From: JAKPQD01 sp029572965
Lineage (GTDB): Bacteria > Bacteroidota > Bacteroidia > Bacteroidales > DTGW01
Length of the DNA stretch: 25,583 nucleotides
Assembly: GCA_035374585.1 (NCBI GenBank)
Contig: DAOSPF010000050.1
Span: 1 to 25,583 of the forward strand
Reading direction: 5' to 3'
The notes under the pieces were generated by a model, which did no database searches, was not told where the DNA came from, and saw only the letters and a list, made by a program, of their open reading frames with translations. Made by a program: the position numbers and the translations under genes. Every line of letters starts with the position of its first letter. Position 1 is the stretch's first letter. Shown here piece by piece: positions 8,099 through 16,164 of the stretch.

Positions 8099-8908
8099 AT
8101 GTTTGGCTACATCAGGCAACTGGTTAAAAACACCTTCATCGAAGCAGAAGCATCCTCAGCTGATTATCAATCAAAACAAAAGACTGTTGACAAAAAAACA
8201 ATACAAATCTGTTGCATTGTAGCATTTTCGGTAGTCGGGGTACGTTATTTTGGCGATACAACCTTTGTAATGCAATTCATTCAAGGTGCCGGGCTTGATA
8301 CATTGCACTATAGCTTTGAAACACTTTTTTATCGTTCGGCAGATGCTTCTTTGTACCGTCTTTGTTGGTGGGTAGCAAGTATAGTCGGGTTTTACTTAGT
8401 AGTCCCTGCTATTTTCATCAAGTTTGTATGGAAAGAGCAGATGCGGGCTTATGGGTTCAAGCTCCGTGGCGCTTTTAAGGACTATCGCATGTATTTCATC
8501 ATGCTTGCCGTGATGATGCCGCTGGTGCTGTGGTTTTCGACCACTGCAAGCTTTCAACTCAGGTATCCGTTTTATAAACCCATTGCTGGACAACCTTTGT
8601 TCCCTAAATTCGTTATCTGGGAATTTGTTTATTTTTTTCAGTTTATTGCCGTGGAATTTTTCTTTCGAGGCTTTATGGTACATGGTACCAAACAACGATT
8701 TGGCTTTTATGCAGTGTTTGTGATGATGATACCATACTGCATGGTACATTTTGGCAAACCACTGCCCGAAACTATTGCAGCTATTGCAGCAGGTATAATG
8801 CTGGGGATACTAAGTTTGAAAAGCCGTTCGGTAATCCTGGGTATTGCCATCCATTACAGCGTGGCTATATCGATGGATTTGTTTGCTTTGTGGCAATTAA
8901 GGCACTAG
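8099..8908 (+). CDS. CPBP-family intramembrane protein (Abi/CAAX protease-like)
   Basis: 269 residues with about six to seven hydrophobic segments after a polar N-terminus of about 40 residues. The CPBP signature is in the C-terminal half: motif 1 'AVEFFFRGFMVHG' (Glu186, Arg190), motif 2 'PYCMVHFGKP' (His217) and motif 3 'LGIAIHYSVAIS' (His252). In the canonical EExxxR motif two glutamates precede xxxR; here the first is Val185. The family includes prenyl-protein (CAAX) proteases and bacteriocin-immunity proteins; the substrate cannot be told from sequence. It follows the hybrid kinase gene by 48 nt on the same strand with no terminator seen between, so the two may be co-transcribed. The ATG at 8099 is the first available start. 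Confidence 0.85.
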   Translation: MFGYIRQLVKNTFIEAEASSADYQSKQKTVDKKTIQICCIVAFSVVGVRYFGDTTFVMQFIQGAGLDTLHYSFETLFYRSADASLYRLCWWVASIVGFYLVVPAIFIKFVWKEQMRAYGFKLRGAFKDYRMYFIMLAVMMPLVLWFSTTASFQLRYPFYKPIAGQPLFPKFVIWEFVYFFQFIAVEFFFRGFMVHGTKQRFGFYAVFVMMIPYCMVHFGKPLPETIAAIAAGIMLGILSLKSRSVILGIAIHYSVAISMDLFALWQLRH

Positions 8909-8914
8909 CCTTTT
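8899..8914 (+). terminator. Short hairpin across the stop codon of the CPBP gene, possible terminator
   Basis: AAGGC (8899-8903) pairs with GCCTT (8908-8912) around a 4-nt loop, followed by only four T in total. The stem includes part of the TAG stop codon. The stem is short, so this is a weak call. Confidence 0.3.
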
Positions 8915-8954
8915 CAAATTCCCCAAAAAACTTTTTTTTTCTCCATGGGAACCA

Positions 8955-8962
8955 TATCTTTG
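8955..8962 (+). promoter_or_regulatory. -7 element of a probable ileS promoter
   Basis: TATCTTTG matches the Bacteroidota -7 consensus TAnnTTTG exactly and lies 61 nt before the ileS start. No clear TTTG is found 19-23 nt upstream, where there is instead a T-run (8932-8940). Confidence 0.5.
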
Positions 8963-9023
8963 CATACTTTTTTTATAGGCAAAAATTGTAAAAGCCTCAA
9001 AGAACTTAATAAAGCGTGCAGAA

Positions 9024-12000
9024 ATGAAATTTGCGGAATACAAAAATTTCAACTTATCAGAAATTAACAAAGACATCCTTGCCCGTTGGCAACAGCTGAA
9101 GGTATTTGAACAAAGTATTGAAGAACGTGCAGAAAATCCTGCTTTTGTGTTTTACGAAGGCCCGCCTTCTGCAAACGGTATGCCCGGAATTCACCACGTA
9201 ATGGCACGTACTATAAAGGATATTGTGTGCCGCTACAAAACCATGAAAGGTTTTCAGGTAAAACGTAAGGCCGGATGGGATACTCATGGCCTCCCTGTTG
9301 AACTTGGTGTAGAAAAAGCTTTGGGTATTACTAAAGAAGATATTGGCAAAAAAATTTCTGTTGAAGATTACAACCACGCTTGTCGTAAGGATGTAATGAA
9401 ATATACCCGCGAATGGGAAGAACTAACCAAAAAGATGGGGTACTGGGTAGATATGTCTGACCCATACATCACCTACGACAACAAATATATTGAAACACTC
9501 TGGTATTTATTAAAACAACTTTACAATAAAGGTTTATTATACAAAGGCTACACTATTCAGCCATATTCTCCGGCTGCAGGTACAGGGCTTAGCACACACG
9601 AGCTTAACCAACCTGGCTGCTATCGTGATGTTAAGGACACTACTATAGTTGCCCAGTTTAAAGTTGTCCACAACGAAAAATCGGAATTTCTGTTTGCCAA
9701 TGCAGATACTGACGTATATTTCATGGCTTGGACAACCACACCCTGGACATTGCCTTCAAATACGGCTTTAGCTGTTGGAGCTAACATCGATTACATCCAG
9801 GTTAGGACTTTTAACCCATATACAGGCATTCCTATTACGGTAATCCTGGCAAAAGACCTCAAAGAGGTTTATTTCCCCGAGAAAAATAAAGACCTTGCTA
9901 TTGAAGAATTTCAACAAGGCCAGAAAAATTTACCTTACAAAGTATTGGGGGCCTACAAAGGCTCCCAACTTGAAGGAATCCGTTACGAGCAACTTATGCC
10001 ATATCAGCAACCTTCTACTGGCGATGCTTTCAGGGTAATATGTGGCGACTTTGTCACCACCGAAGATGGTACGGGTATTGTACATATAGCACCAAGCTTT
10101 GGAGCTGACGACTTTAGGGTTGCAGCCCAAAATGGCATTGGAGCCCTTACACTTGTTGACAAACAAGGCAAATTTGTTGATGGCTGTGGCGATTTAAGCG
10201 GTCGTTTTGTAAAAAATGCTTACGATCCAAATCTTAAGGAAGAAGACGAGTCTGTTGATGTTTACATAGCTGTTAAGCTAAAAACCGAAAATAAAGCTTT
10301 CCGTATTGAAAAATACGTTCACACATACCCTCATTGCTGGCGTACAGATAAACCTGTACTATATTATCCGCTCGACTCATGGTTTATCAAAACCACTGCT
10401 ATGCGTGAGCGTATGATAGAACTAAACAATACCGTCAACTGGAAACCAGACTCTACCGGTACCGGTCGTTTTGGCAAATGGCTTGAAAATCTTCAGGATT
10501 GGAACCTTTCACGTTCACGTTACTGGGGAACTCCCCTTCCTATATGGCGCACCGAAGATGGCAAAGAAGAATTGTGCATTGGTTCTGTTTCTGAACTTAA
10601 AGCACAAATAGAACTTGCTATTAAAGCCGGTTTGATGAAGTCAAACCCGTTGTCAAATTATAAAGAAGGAGACAACACTAAAGAAAACTACAATAGTTTT
10701 GACCTGCATAAGCCTTTTGTAGATAATATTATACTTGTGTCCCCTTCGGGCAAAGCCATGCGCCGCGAACCAGACCTTATCGATGTTTGGTTTGACAGTG
10801 GGGCCATGCCTTATGCTCAATTACACTATCCTTTTGAAAACAAAGAGCTTGTTGACAAAAAGAAATACTATCCGGCCGACTTTATCGCTGAAGGGGTTGA
10901 CCAAACCCGTGGATGGTTCTTTACATTGCATGCCATTGCTACCATGCTCTTTGACTCGGTAGCATTTAAAAATGTTGTTTCAAACGGCCTTGTGCTGGAC
11001 AAAAATGGCAATAAGATGTCTAAACGCCTTGGTAATGCAGTTGACCCATTTGACACCATCGAAAAACACGGTTCAGACCCGTTGCGCTGGTACATGATTA
11101 CTAATGCATCTCCATGGGACAACCTCAAGTTTGACATTGCCGGCGTTGACGAATGTAACCGAAAATTTTTCGGTACCCTTTACAATACTTATTCTTTCTT
11201 TGCCCTATATGCCAACGTAGATGGTTTTAGCTTTAAAGAAGCTGAAATACCTGTTGCACAACGTCCTGAAATTGACCGCTGGATTATTTCGCTGCTCAAT
11301 ACTTTGGTAAAAGAAGTGGACGAATATTATGCCGACTACGAACCAACCAAAGCAGGCCGTGCTATTTCAAATTTCGTAAGTGAAAACCTGAGCAACTGGT
11401 ACGTACGCCTAAACCGCAAGCGTTTCTGGGGAGGAGAATACAACCAGGACAAGATTGCTGCTTATCAGACATTATATACATGCCTTGCTACCATTGCAAA
11501 ACTGATGGCACCTATTGCACCTTTCTTTAGCGACAAGCTTTATACTGACTTAAATAACGCAAGTCAGAAAGAAAAGAACATTTCAGTACATTTGGCATTG
11601 TTCCCGGCAGTTAATGGACAATATATTGATAAAAACCTCGAATACCGCATGGATATTGCTCAGCGAATATCTTCAATGGTACTGAGCCTTCGCCGTAAGG
11701 TAAATATCAAGGTACGCCAGCCGCTTCAAAAGATATTGGTTCCAATTCTCGACCAGCGCTTTGTTGAACAGTTTGAGGCTGTAAAATCACTTATCCTTAC
11801 TGAGGTTAACGTAAAAGAAGTTGAATATCTCAAAGATACAAAAGGATTTTTGACCAAACGCATTAAACCAGATTTCAAAGCATTAGGGCCTCGTTACGGT
11901 AAGCTGATGAAACAAATTGCCAATGCCATTGCTGGTTTCTCTCAAGACGACATTTATGCTTTTGAAGCCCAGGGAACATGGGAACTGACTATTGAAGGAC

Positions 12001-12392
12001 AAAAAGTGTCATTGGTCATTACTGATGTTGAAATTACTTCAGAAGATATTCCCGGATGGCTGGTAGCTACTGAAGATAAACTTACGGTAGCACTTGATGT
12101 TACTATTACTGATGAACTCCGCCACGAAGGTATAGCGCGTGAATTAATTAACCGTATCCAAAACATCCGCAAGGAAAGCGGATTTGAAGTAACAGACAAA
12201 ATTATCATCCAGTTGCAACGCCATGAAGCCATTAACCAGGCTGTTGAGGTTCATCGTCAATATATAGCTTCACAAACATTGGCAGCCTCTCTGGAGCTTG
12301 TAGAATCTATTGTTAACCACGACTCTAAGGCTATTGAAATAGATGAAGAAATCCAAACAAATATTCGAATTATACGTAATAGCAATAATTAA
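9024..12392 (+). CDS. ileS: Isoleucyl-tRNA synthetase
   Basis: Charges tRNA-Ile with isoleucine in the cytoplasm. 1122 residues, longer than the E. coli enzyme (938), as expected for the IleS2-like, eukaryote-related branch. The N-terminal class I signature is 'PSANGMPGIHHVMART': the usual H-x-G-H is replaced by Gly55-Ile56-His57-His58, i.e. GXHH. The connective (editing) domain follows, with 'AWTTTPWTLPSNTALAVG' and 'GTGIVHIAPSFGADDF', then the catalytic half with 'DVWFDSGAMPYAQ' and the second signature 'NKMSKRLGN' (Lys664-Met-Ser-Lys-Arg668). The anticodon-binding helical domain is marked by 'NWYVRLNRKRFW'. The C-terminal extension lacks an obvious zinc-binding cysteine cluster. The ATG start lies beyond a consensus -7 box. 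The next gene follows after 30 nt without a terminator, suggesting an ileS - DksA-like transcription unit. Confidence 0.97.
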   Translation: MKFAEYKNFNLSEINKDILARWQQLKVFEQSIEERAENPAFVFYEGPPSANGMPGIHHVMARTIKDIVCRYKTMKGFQVKRKAGWDTHGLPVELGVEKALGITKEDIGKKISVEDYNHACRKDVMKYTREWEELTKKMGYWVDMSDPYITYDNKYIETLWYLLKQLYNKGLLYKGYTIQPYSPAAGTGLSTHELNQPGCYRDVKDTTIVAQFKVVHNEKSEFLFANADTDVYFMAWTTTPWTLPSNTALAVGANIDYIQVRTFNPYTGIPITVILAKDLKEVYFPEKNKDLAIEEFQQGQKNLPYKVLGAYKGSQLEGIRYEQLMPYQQPSTGDAFRVICGDFVTTEDGTGIVHIAPSFGADDFRVAAQNGIGALTLVDKQGKFVDGCGDLSGRFVKNAYDPNLKEEDESVDVYIAVKLKTENKAFRIEKYVHTYPHCWRTDKPVLYYPLDSWFIKTTAMRERMIELNNTVNWKPDSTGTGRFGKWLENLQDWNLSRSRYWGTPLPIWRTEDGKEELCIGSVSELKAQIELAIKAGLMKSNPLSNYKEGDNTKENYNSFDLHKPFVDNIILVSPSGKAMRREPDLIDVWFDSGAMPYAQLHYPFENKELVDKKKYYPADFIAEGVDQTRGWFFTLHAIATMLFDSVAFKNVVSNGLVLDKNGNKMSKRLGNAVDPFDTIEKHGSDPLRWYMITNASPWDNLKFDIAGVDECNRKFFGTLYNTYSFFALYANVDGFSFKEAEIPVAQRPEIDRWIISLLNTLVKEVDEYYADYEPTKAGRAISNFVSENLSNWYVRLNRKRFWGGEYNQDKIAAYQTLYTCLATIAKLMAPIAPFFSDKLYTDLNNASQKEKNISVHLALFPAVNGQYIDKNLEYRMDIAQRISSMVLSLRRKVNIKVRQPLQKILVPILDQRFVEQFEAVKSLILTEVNVKEVEYLKDTKGFLTKRIKPDFKALGPRYGKLMKQIANAIAGFSQDDIYAFEAQGTWELTIEGQKVSLVITDVEITSEDIPGWLVATEDKLTVALDVTITDELRHEGIARELINRIQNIRKESGFEVTDKIIIQLQRHEAINQAVEVHRQYIASQTLAASLELVESIVNHDSKAIEIDEEIQTNIRIIRNSNN

Positions 12393-12422
12393 TACAGATT
12401 ACTTAACCAAAACTTAAATACT

Positions 12423-12803
12423 ATGGCAGAAAAGACCAGATATACAGACGAGGAGCTTGAAGAATTCAAAAAGTTGATTATCGATAAGCTCGAGCAGGCC
12501 AGAAAAGACTACGATCTGCTAAAGAGTACTGTTATGCATACCGAAGGGAATGATATCGAAGACACGTCACCCACATTCAAAGTATTGGAAGAAGGGGCAG
12601 CAGTGCTTTCAAAAGAAGAAGCAGGGCGCCTTGCCCAGCGCCAGTTAAAGTTTATCCAACATTTACAGGCAGCTTTAGTACGTATTGAAAACAAAACCTA
12701 CGGCATCTGCCGCGAAACTGGCAAGCTCATCCCTAAAGAACGCCTGATGGCTGTACCTCATGCTACTCTGAGCATTGAAGCAAAACAAGGTTCGCCCAGA
12801 TAG
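12423..12803 (+). CDS. TraR/DksA-family protein with degenerate zinc finger
   Basis: 126 residues. The DksA architecture is visible: a long coiled-coil hairpin (about 8-90) and a C-terminal globular segment. At the coiled-coil tip is Asp44-Ile-Glu-Asp47, matching the spacing of the DxxD acidic pair with which E. coli DksA acts in the RNA polymerase secondary channel. The zinc finger region reads 'YGICRETGKLIPKERLMA' followed by 'HATLSIEA': only Cys96 of the four expected cysteines remains. DksA proteins modulate transcription initiation together with ppGpp; zinc-free forms such as Pseudomonas DksA2 keep this function, so it may well be active here, but this is inference. It lies between ileS and lspA, 30 nt after ileS, and is followed by a strong terminator. 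Confidence 0.9.
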   Translation: MAEKTRYTDEELEEFKKLIIDKLEQARKDYDLLKSTVMHTEGNDIEDTSPTFKVLEEGAAVLSKEEAGRLAQRQLKFIQHLQAALVRIENKTYGICRETGKLIPKERLMAVPHATLSIEAKQGSPR

Positions 12804-12839
12804 CATTCGAGTGTATTGCTTTGAAATGCTGTAAAATAT

Positions 12840-12882
12840 ACTACTTCTTTGTTATGCATTTTTAACAAAGAAGTAGTTTTTT
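12840..12882 (+). terminator. Strong Rho-independent terminator after the DksA-like gene
   Basis: A perfect 14-bp stem (12840-12853 with 12864-12877) with a 10-nt loop runs into six T (12877-12882). It lies about 36 nt beyond the stop codon and should end the ileS - DksA-like unit, leaving lspA on its own promoter. Confidence 0.9.
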
Positions 12883-12884
12883 AT

Positions 12885-12914
12885 TTTGATACCTTTGACA
12901 GGTTTATATTTTTG
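12885..12914 (+). promoter_or_regulatory. Probable lspA promoter
   Basis: TTTG (12885-12888), an 18-nt spacer, then TATTTTTG (12907-12914), an exact match to the Bacteroidota TAnnTTTG element. It sits between the terminator and the lspA start codon at 12941. Confidence 0.6.
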
Positions 12915-12940
12915 GATATCAGATAATTTTTGTTTGAAAA

Positions 12941-13540
12941 ATGAAAAAAGGGAAAATTGCCATTCTTACCATTTTGTTGGTTTTATTGGTAGATCAAATT
13001 GTAAAAATATGGATTAAAACCCACATGGTACTTGGCGAGGAATATCGTATCACAAACTGGTTTATCATTCATTTCACTGAAAATAATGGCATGGCCTTTG
13101 GGTTTGAATTAGGTGGTTCAATAGGGAAAGTACTACTTAGTTCGTTTAGAATTGTGGCAGTTGGCGCTATTGGTTGGTATTTGTGGAAATTGGTTAAAGA
13201 TAAAGCCCCAACAGGTTTAATCATCAGCATTGCACTTATTTTAGCCGGCGCTTTGGGCAATATTATTGACAGCTTATTTTACGGACTAATTTTTGACCAC
13301 AGCTATTATCAGGTAGCACACATATTTCCCGAAAATGGCGGATATGCTGGTTTTCTGCATGGCAGGGTTGTGGACATGTTTTATTTTCCATTGATAAAGA
13401 CTCATTTTCCTGCCTGGTTCCCTATCTGGGGAGGTCAGGAGTTTGAATTTTTCAGGCCTGTTTTCAACCTTGCAGATTCTGCTATTACTACCGGCGTAGC
13501 CATAATACTATTATTTCAAAGAAAGTATTTCAAAGATTAG
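12941..13540 (+). CDS. lspA: Lipoprotein signal peptidase (signal peptidase II)
   Basis: An inner-membrane aspartyl protease that removes the signal peptide from diacylglyceryl prolipoproteins. 199 residues with four membrane segments. Conserved blocks are present in order: 'VDQIVKIWI' (17-25), 'TENNGMAFGF' (46-55), 'GALGNIIDSLFYG' (103-115), 'GRVVDMFYF' with catalytic Asp145, and 'FNLADSAITTG' with catalytic Asp179. It is longer than the E. coli enzyme (164) because of extra sequence between 'IIDS' and 'GRVVDM' (about 116-140) and between 'DMFYF' and 'FNLADS' (about 150-174), which should lie on the periplasmic side. It follows the DksA-like gene with its own promoter after the terminator. 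Confidence 0.95.
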   Translation: MKKGKIAILTILLVLLVDQIVKIWIKTHMVLGEEYRITNWFIIHFTENNGMAFGFELGGSIGKVLLSSFRIVAVGAIGWYLWKLVKDKAPTGLIISIALILAGALGNIIDSLFYGLIFDHSYYQVAHIFPENGGYAGFLHGRVVDMFYFPLIKTHFPAWFPIWGGQEFEFFRPVFNLADSAITTGVAIILLFQRKYFKD

Positions 13541-13632
13541 CTTGTTCATTTATTTTATGGCCAATTGTTGCTAAAAATCTTTTGCATATTGTTTTATTTT
13601 CCCTTCTTTAAACGAGGCTCAGCAGGGTGTAA

Positions 13633-14160
13633 ATGAAGGCTGAATATACCATAAAACAGGTGCAGGTGTATTATCTGAGAATGGATAATAAACCTGCATT
13701 TGTTATTTCTGAGGGCAAAGGATTATCTGTCGAAGAATTGCCTAAACCAATTGACATAGACGGGTATTTAAAGCTATATACATCGGTTGGCAAGGAGTAC
13801 AATTGGATTGACAGGCTTGAAATGCCAAAAGATTTGTTGATAAATATTATCAATAATTCAAAAACCCATGTTTTATTGTTTAAAGTAAACGGCACATTGG
13901 CCGGATGGGCTGAGCTTGTTGAGGGAAGAGAGTATGTCGAACTATTGTATTTTGGGCTTTTGCCCGAATTTGTTGGTAAAGGTTTAGGAAAGTCATTTTT
14001 GGCAATGAACATTAACAAGGCCTGGGAACTTAATCCTGCATGGATACAGCTCAACACCTGCAGTTTAGATCACCCCAATGCTATTAATGTTTATAAAAGC
14101 TTGGGATTTGTTGAATATAAGCGTGAATTTGAAATGAGAAAAGTTTTTTTACGAGAGTGA
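13633..14160 (+). CDS. GNAT-family N-acetyltransferase
   Basis: 175 residues. The acetyl-CoA-binding motif A is 'FGLLPEFVGKGLGKSFLAM' (about 108-125; loop Val114-Gly-Lys-Gly-Leu-Gly119), and motif B is 'NTCSLDHPNAINVYKSLGF' (141-159), a layout typical of a GNAT subgroup with 'tcsLDhp.Ai..Yk.lGF'. The N-terminal half includes 'YNWIDRLEM', which is also seen in that subgroup. The substrate is not evident. It stands 92 nt after lspA on the same strand; no terminator was found between them. The stop codon lies 7 nt from the stop of the convergent small membrane protein gene, and no terminator separates the two. Confidence 0.87.
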   Translation: MKAEYTIKQVQVYYLRMDNKPAFVISEGKGLSVEELPKPIDIDGYLKLYTSVGKEYNWIDRLEMPKDLLINIINNSKTHVLLFKVNGTLAGWAELVEGREYVELLYFGLLPEFVGKGLGKSFLAMNINKAWELNPAWIQLNTCSLDHPNAINVYKSLGFVEYKREFEMRKVFLRE

Positions 14161-14167
14161 GCCAATA

Positions 14168-14485
14168 TCAGTTGAGTTTTTCTTCAAGCTCGAGAATGAT
14201 GCCCCCCGAATGGCGGGCAAAGAAATTGTATAAAAAAGCAGCCACAACCCCAAAAATAAAGCCTAATGCTGCCAATACAAGCGGAACAAGCAAAAACCCG
14301 CCAATTCCAAGCAGGGGGCCCCAACCTGAAACATCGCTGATAAATTCGCCTATAACAAACATGACAAAACCAACTATCAATCCAACTATAAAACCTATCA
14401 AAGCAGACCACAAGGCTATTACTTTGCCAAGGGAGACAGGTTTAATCCGTTTTAGCTCATATTGAATTGGGGTATTCTCACTCAT
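14168..14485 (-). CDS. Small membrane protein of unknown function
   Basis: 105 residues, not assigned to a named family. A short cytosolic-looking N-terminus ('YELKRIKPVSLGKV') is followed by two to three hydrophobic, glycine-rich segments (about 22-50 and 57-90) and an acidic tail ('GGIILELEEKLN'). Small membrane proteins with an N-terminal 'lk.ikp.SlaK' pattern and a C-terminal 'GGi.le.e' tail are familiar to me from bacteria and archaea, but their job is not known. The start codon lies 2 nt beyond the stop of the SDR gene, so the two are almost certainly co-translated as the last members of the five-gene operon. Confidence 0.8.
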   Translation of the reverse strand: MSENTPIQYELKRIKPVSLGKVIALWSALIGFIVGLIVGFVMFVIGEFISDVSGWGPLLGIGGFLLVPLVLAALGFIFGVVAAFLYNFFARHSGGIILELEEKLN

Positions 14486-14487
14486 GG

Positions 14488-15480
14488 TTATTTTGTTTTA
14501 CTAAGGTATTCTACTGTTTTTTTCAATGCCTGAGAAAAAGGGGTAACCTGGTATCCAAGTTGCGAAACAGCCTTGTCAACGCTCAGCTCCCAGTTATAAT
14601 TGAATTTACGCACATGAGCAGGAGTAAAGGCAGGTTTTAGCTTTATCAAACGGTTCAACAACAAAAGAAAATGGGCAACAAAAAGCATTAGCCAAAGCGG
14701 GATGCTAAATTTCGCAAATCTTTTTCCTGTCAATGCGTCTAATTGCTGAAAAATATCATTGTAGCTAAGGTTTTCACCACCAAGGATATATTTTTGACCG
14801 GCTTTGCCATTTTTCATAGCCAGAATATGCCCTTTGGCAACATCTTCTACATAAGCATAATTGCCAATACTTTTACCATTGCCGGGAACAAAGTGCCACT
14901 TGCCATTGATATATTTTTTAATTAAAATAGTCACCGAATTGCTTTCGCTTAGTAAACCCGGTCCAAAAACCCTGGTGGGGTTGACAATAACAATGTTCAT
15001 GCCTTTTTGAACATACTGGGCTATAAGGTTCTCAGATTCAGCTTTTGATAGCTCATATCCTGTAAAATGAGGCAAAGGCGAAATGGACTGTTCATCAATA
15101 AATTTTACAATAGAAGGACCAAAAACCCCGGCTGTAGAGGTGACCACAATTTTTTCAACCTTAGCTTCCCGGGCAGTCTCAATAATATTAATGGTTCCCT
15201 GGACATTGTATTTTTTAAAATCTCCCGGTTTCTCTTCCCAGGCTGAGGCATAAGCCGCAACATGATAAACCTGCAAACAGCCTTGCATAGCTGTTTTCAA
15301 TACATCCAAATCAAGGATGTCGCCTTTGAACCAAGTGACACCATTGTGTTTCATCCCGGCTATCTTGCTTTCGCTGCGATAAATAGCATGAACCTCAAAG
15401 CCTTCGTCTAAAAGCTGCTTTATCAGGTGCATGCCAATAAAACCAGTTCCTCCGGTAACAAAAACCTTTACTTTTTCCAT
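14488..15480 (-). CDS. Extended SDR: NAD(P)-dependent epimerase/dehydratase/reductase
   Basis: 330 residues. A Rossmann fold starts at the N-terminus with 'VTGGTGFIG' (glycine motif 10-16) and has 'GDILD' for adenine-ring binding. The active site shows Ser115 in 'VVTSTAGVFG' and the pair Tyr142/Lys146 in 'GYELSKAESE'. 'NPTRVFGPG' and the C-terminal half agree with the extended SDR subgroup that includes dihydroflavonol-4-reductase-like and 3-beta-hydroxysteroid dehydrogenase-like enzymes. A hydrophobic stretch near 262-278 ('LWLMLFVAHFLLLLNRLI') suggests membrane contact. The substrate is unknown. Its first 13 nt overlap the end of the CPBP gene, which means translational coupling. Confidence 0.92.
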   Translation of the reverse strand: MEKVKVFVTGGTGFIGMHLIKQLLDEGFEVHAIYRSESKIAGMKHNGVTWFKGDILDLDVLKTAMQGCLQVYHVAAYASAWEEKPGDFKKYNVQGTINIIETAREAKVEKIVVTSTAGVFGPSIVKFIDEQSISPLPHFTGYELSKAESENLIAQYVQKGMNIVIVNPTRVFGPGLLSESNSVTILIKKYINGKWHFVPGNGKSIGNYAYVEDVAKGHILAMKNGKAGQKYILGGENLSYNDIFQQLDALTGKRFAKFSIPLWLMLFVAHFLLLLNRLIKLKPAFTPAHVRKFNYNWELSVDKAVSQLGYQVTPFSQALKKTVEYLSKTK

Positions 15481-16154
15481 AATAGCTTATGATATTTAAT
15501 GGAAAACCATTCGTTGCTCAATGCCAGCGTAGCATGTATAAAGAAGGCCGCCCAAATGCTCCCTGTTTTATAGGTTATGTAACATAATACTGCTCCCATT
15601 GGCAAGGAACCAATAGTTTCCTTCATACCTTTTGGCAAATGAATAAGTGCATAAATGCTTATGTTGATTAATATGGCGCTTTTCAGGTCAAATTCGGCCA
15701 TACAAAAAGCAAACAAAAAACCCCGAAGCATTATCTCATATCCTAGAAGATATAATAACCAAGTTACAGCACTGACAATAAGTATAGAAGTGCTAAACTT
15801 TTCAATCCTTATTTGTGGGTACATAGCAAGATTGCCATCTGTACGAGCAGCAAAAAAATTGACAATAACCATAAGTACTCCAAAACAAAGAATAAAAACT
15901 AGTGAAAGCATAGTTGGAGCAATGGCAATACCAATATATCCGGCCGAAAAACCAATAGCATAAGCAGAAATAACCGAAGTGCCGCCAAAGATAAGCGCCC
16001 CAAACAGGCGTACAGCAACAATATGCCGCCATTGTCCTCCTTCATTCCCATATTTACGGGTGAGCAACTCAATTATTGCTTTGTTCCCTTGAAAACTTAA
16101 GTAAGCTAAGAAGGCAAAAGTTACAATGGCTACTGATAATGCTGTTTGCGACAT
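15468..16154 (-). CDS. CPBP-family intramembrane protein (second copy of the family)
   Basis: 228 residues, six or more membrane segments. Motif 1 is 'LLGYEIMLRGFLF' (Glu140, Arg144; the residue before Glu140 is Tyr139, not Glu), motif 2 'YALIHLPKGMKE' (His172), motif 3 'AAFFIHATLALSNEW' (His207). The region after motif 2 ('KETIGSLPMGAVLCY') resembles the corresponding part of the CPBP protein at 8099-8908, so the two are likely distant paralogues. Function as a protease is not proven. It overlaps the SDR gene by 13 nt and follows the Dabb gene by 10 nt. Confidence 0.87.
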   Translation of the reverse strand: MSQTALSVAIVTFAFLAYLSFQGNKAIIELLTRKYGNEGGQWRHIVAVRLFGALIFGGTSVISAYAIGFSAGYIGIAIAPTMLSLVFILCFGVLMVIVNFFAARTDGNLAMYPQIRIEKFSTSILIVSAVTWLLYLLGYEIMLRGFLFAFCMAEFDLKSAILINISIYALIHLPKGMKETIGSLPMGAVLCYITYKTGSIWAAFFIHATLALSNEWFSIKYHKLLWKK

Positions 16155-16164
16155 GGTTCAGGCA

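Noticed and set aside
14157..14465. Plus-strand open frame of 102 codons opposite the small membrane protein
   Set aside because: Its Pro/Thr/Lys/Ile-rich product is what the antisense of a glycine- and valine-rich membrane protein gives; the minus-strand frame has clear membrane segments and operon spacing.
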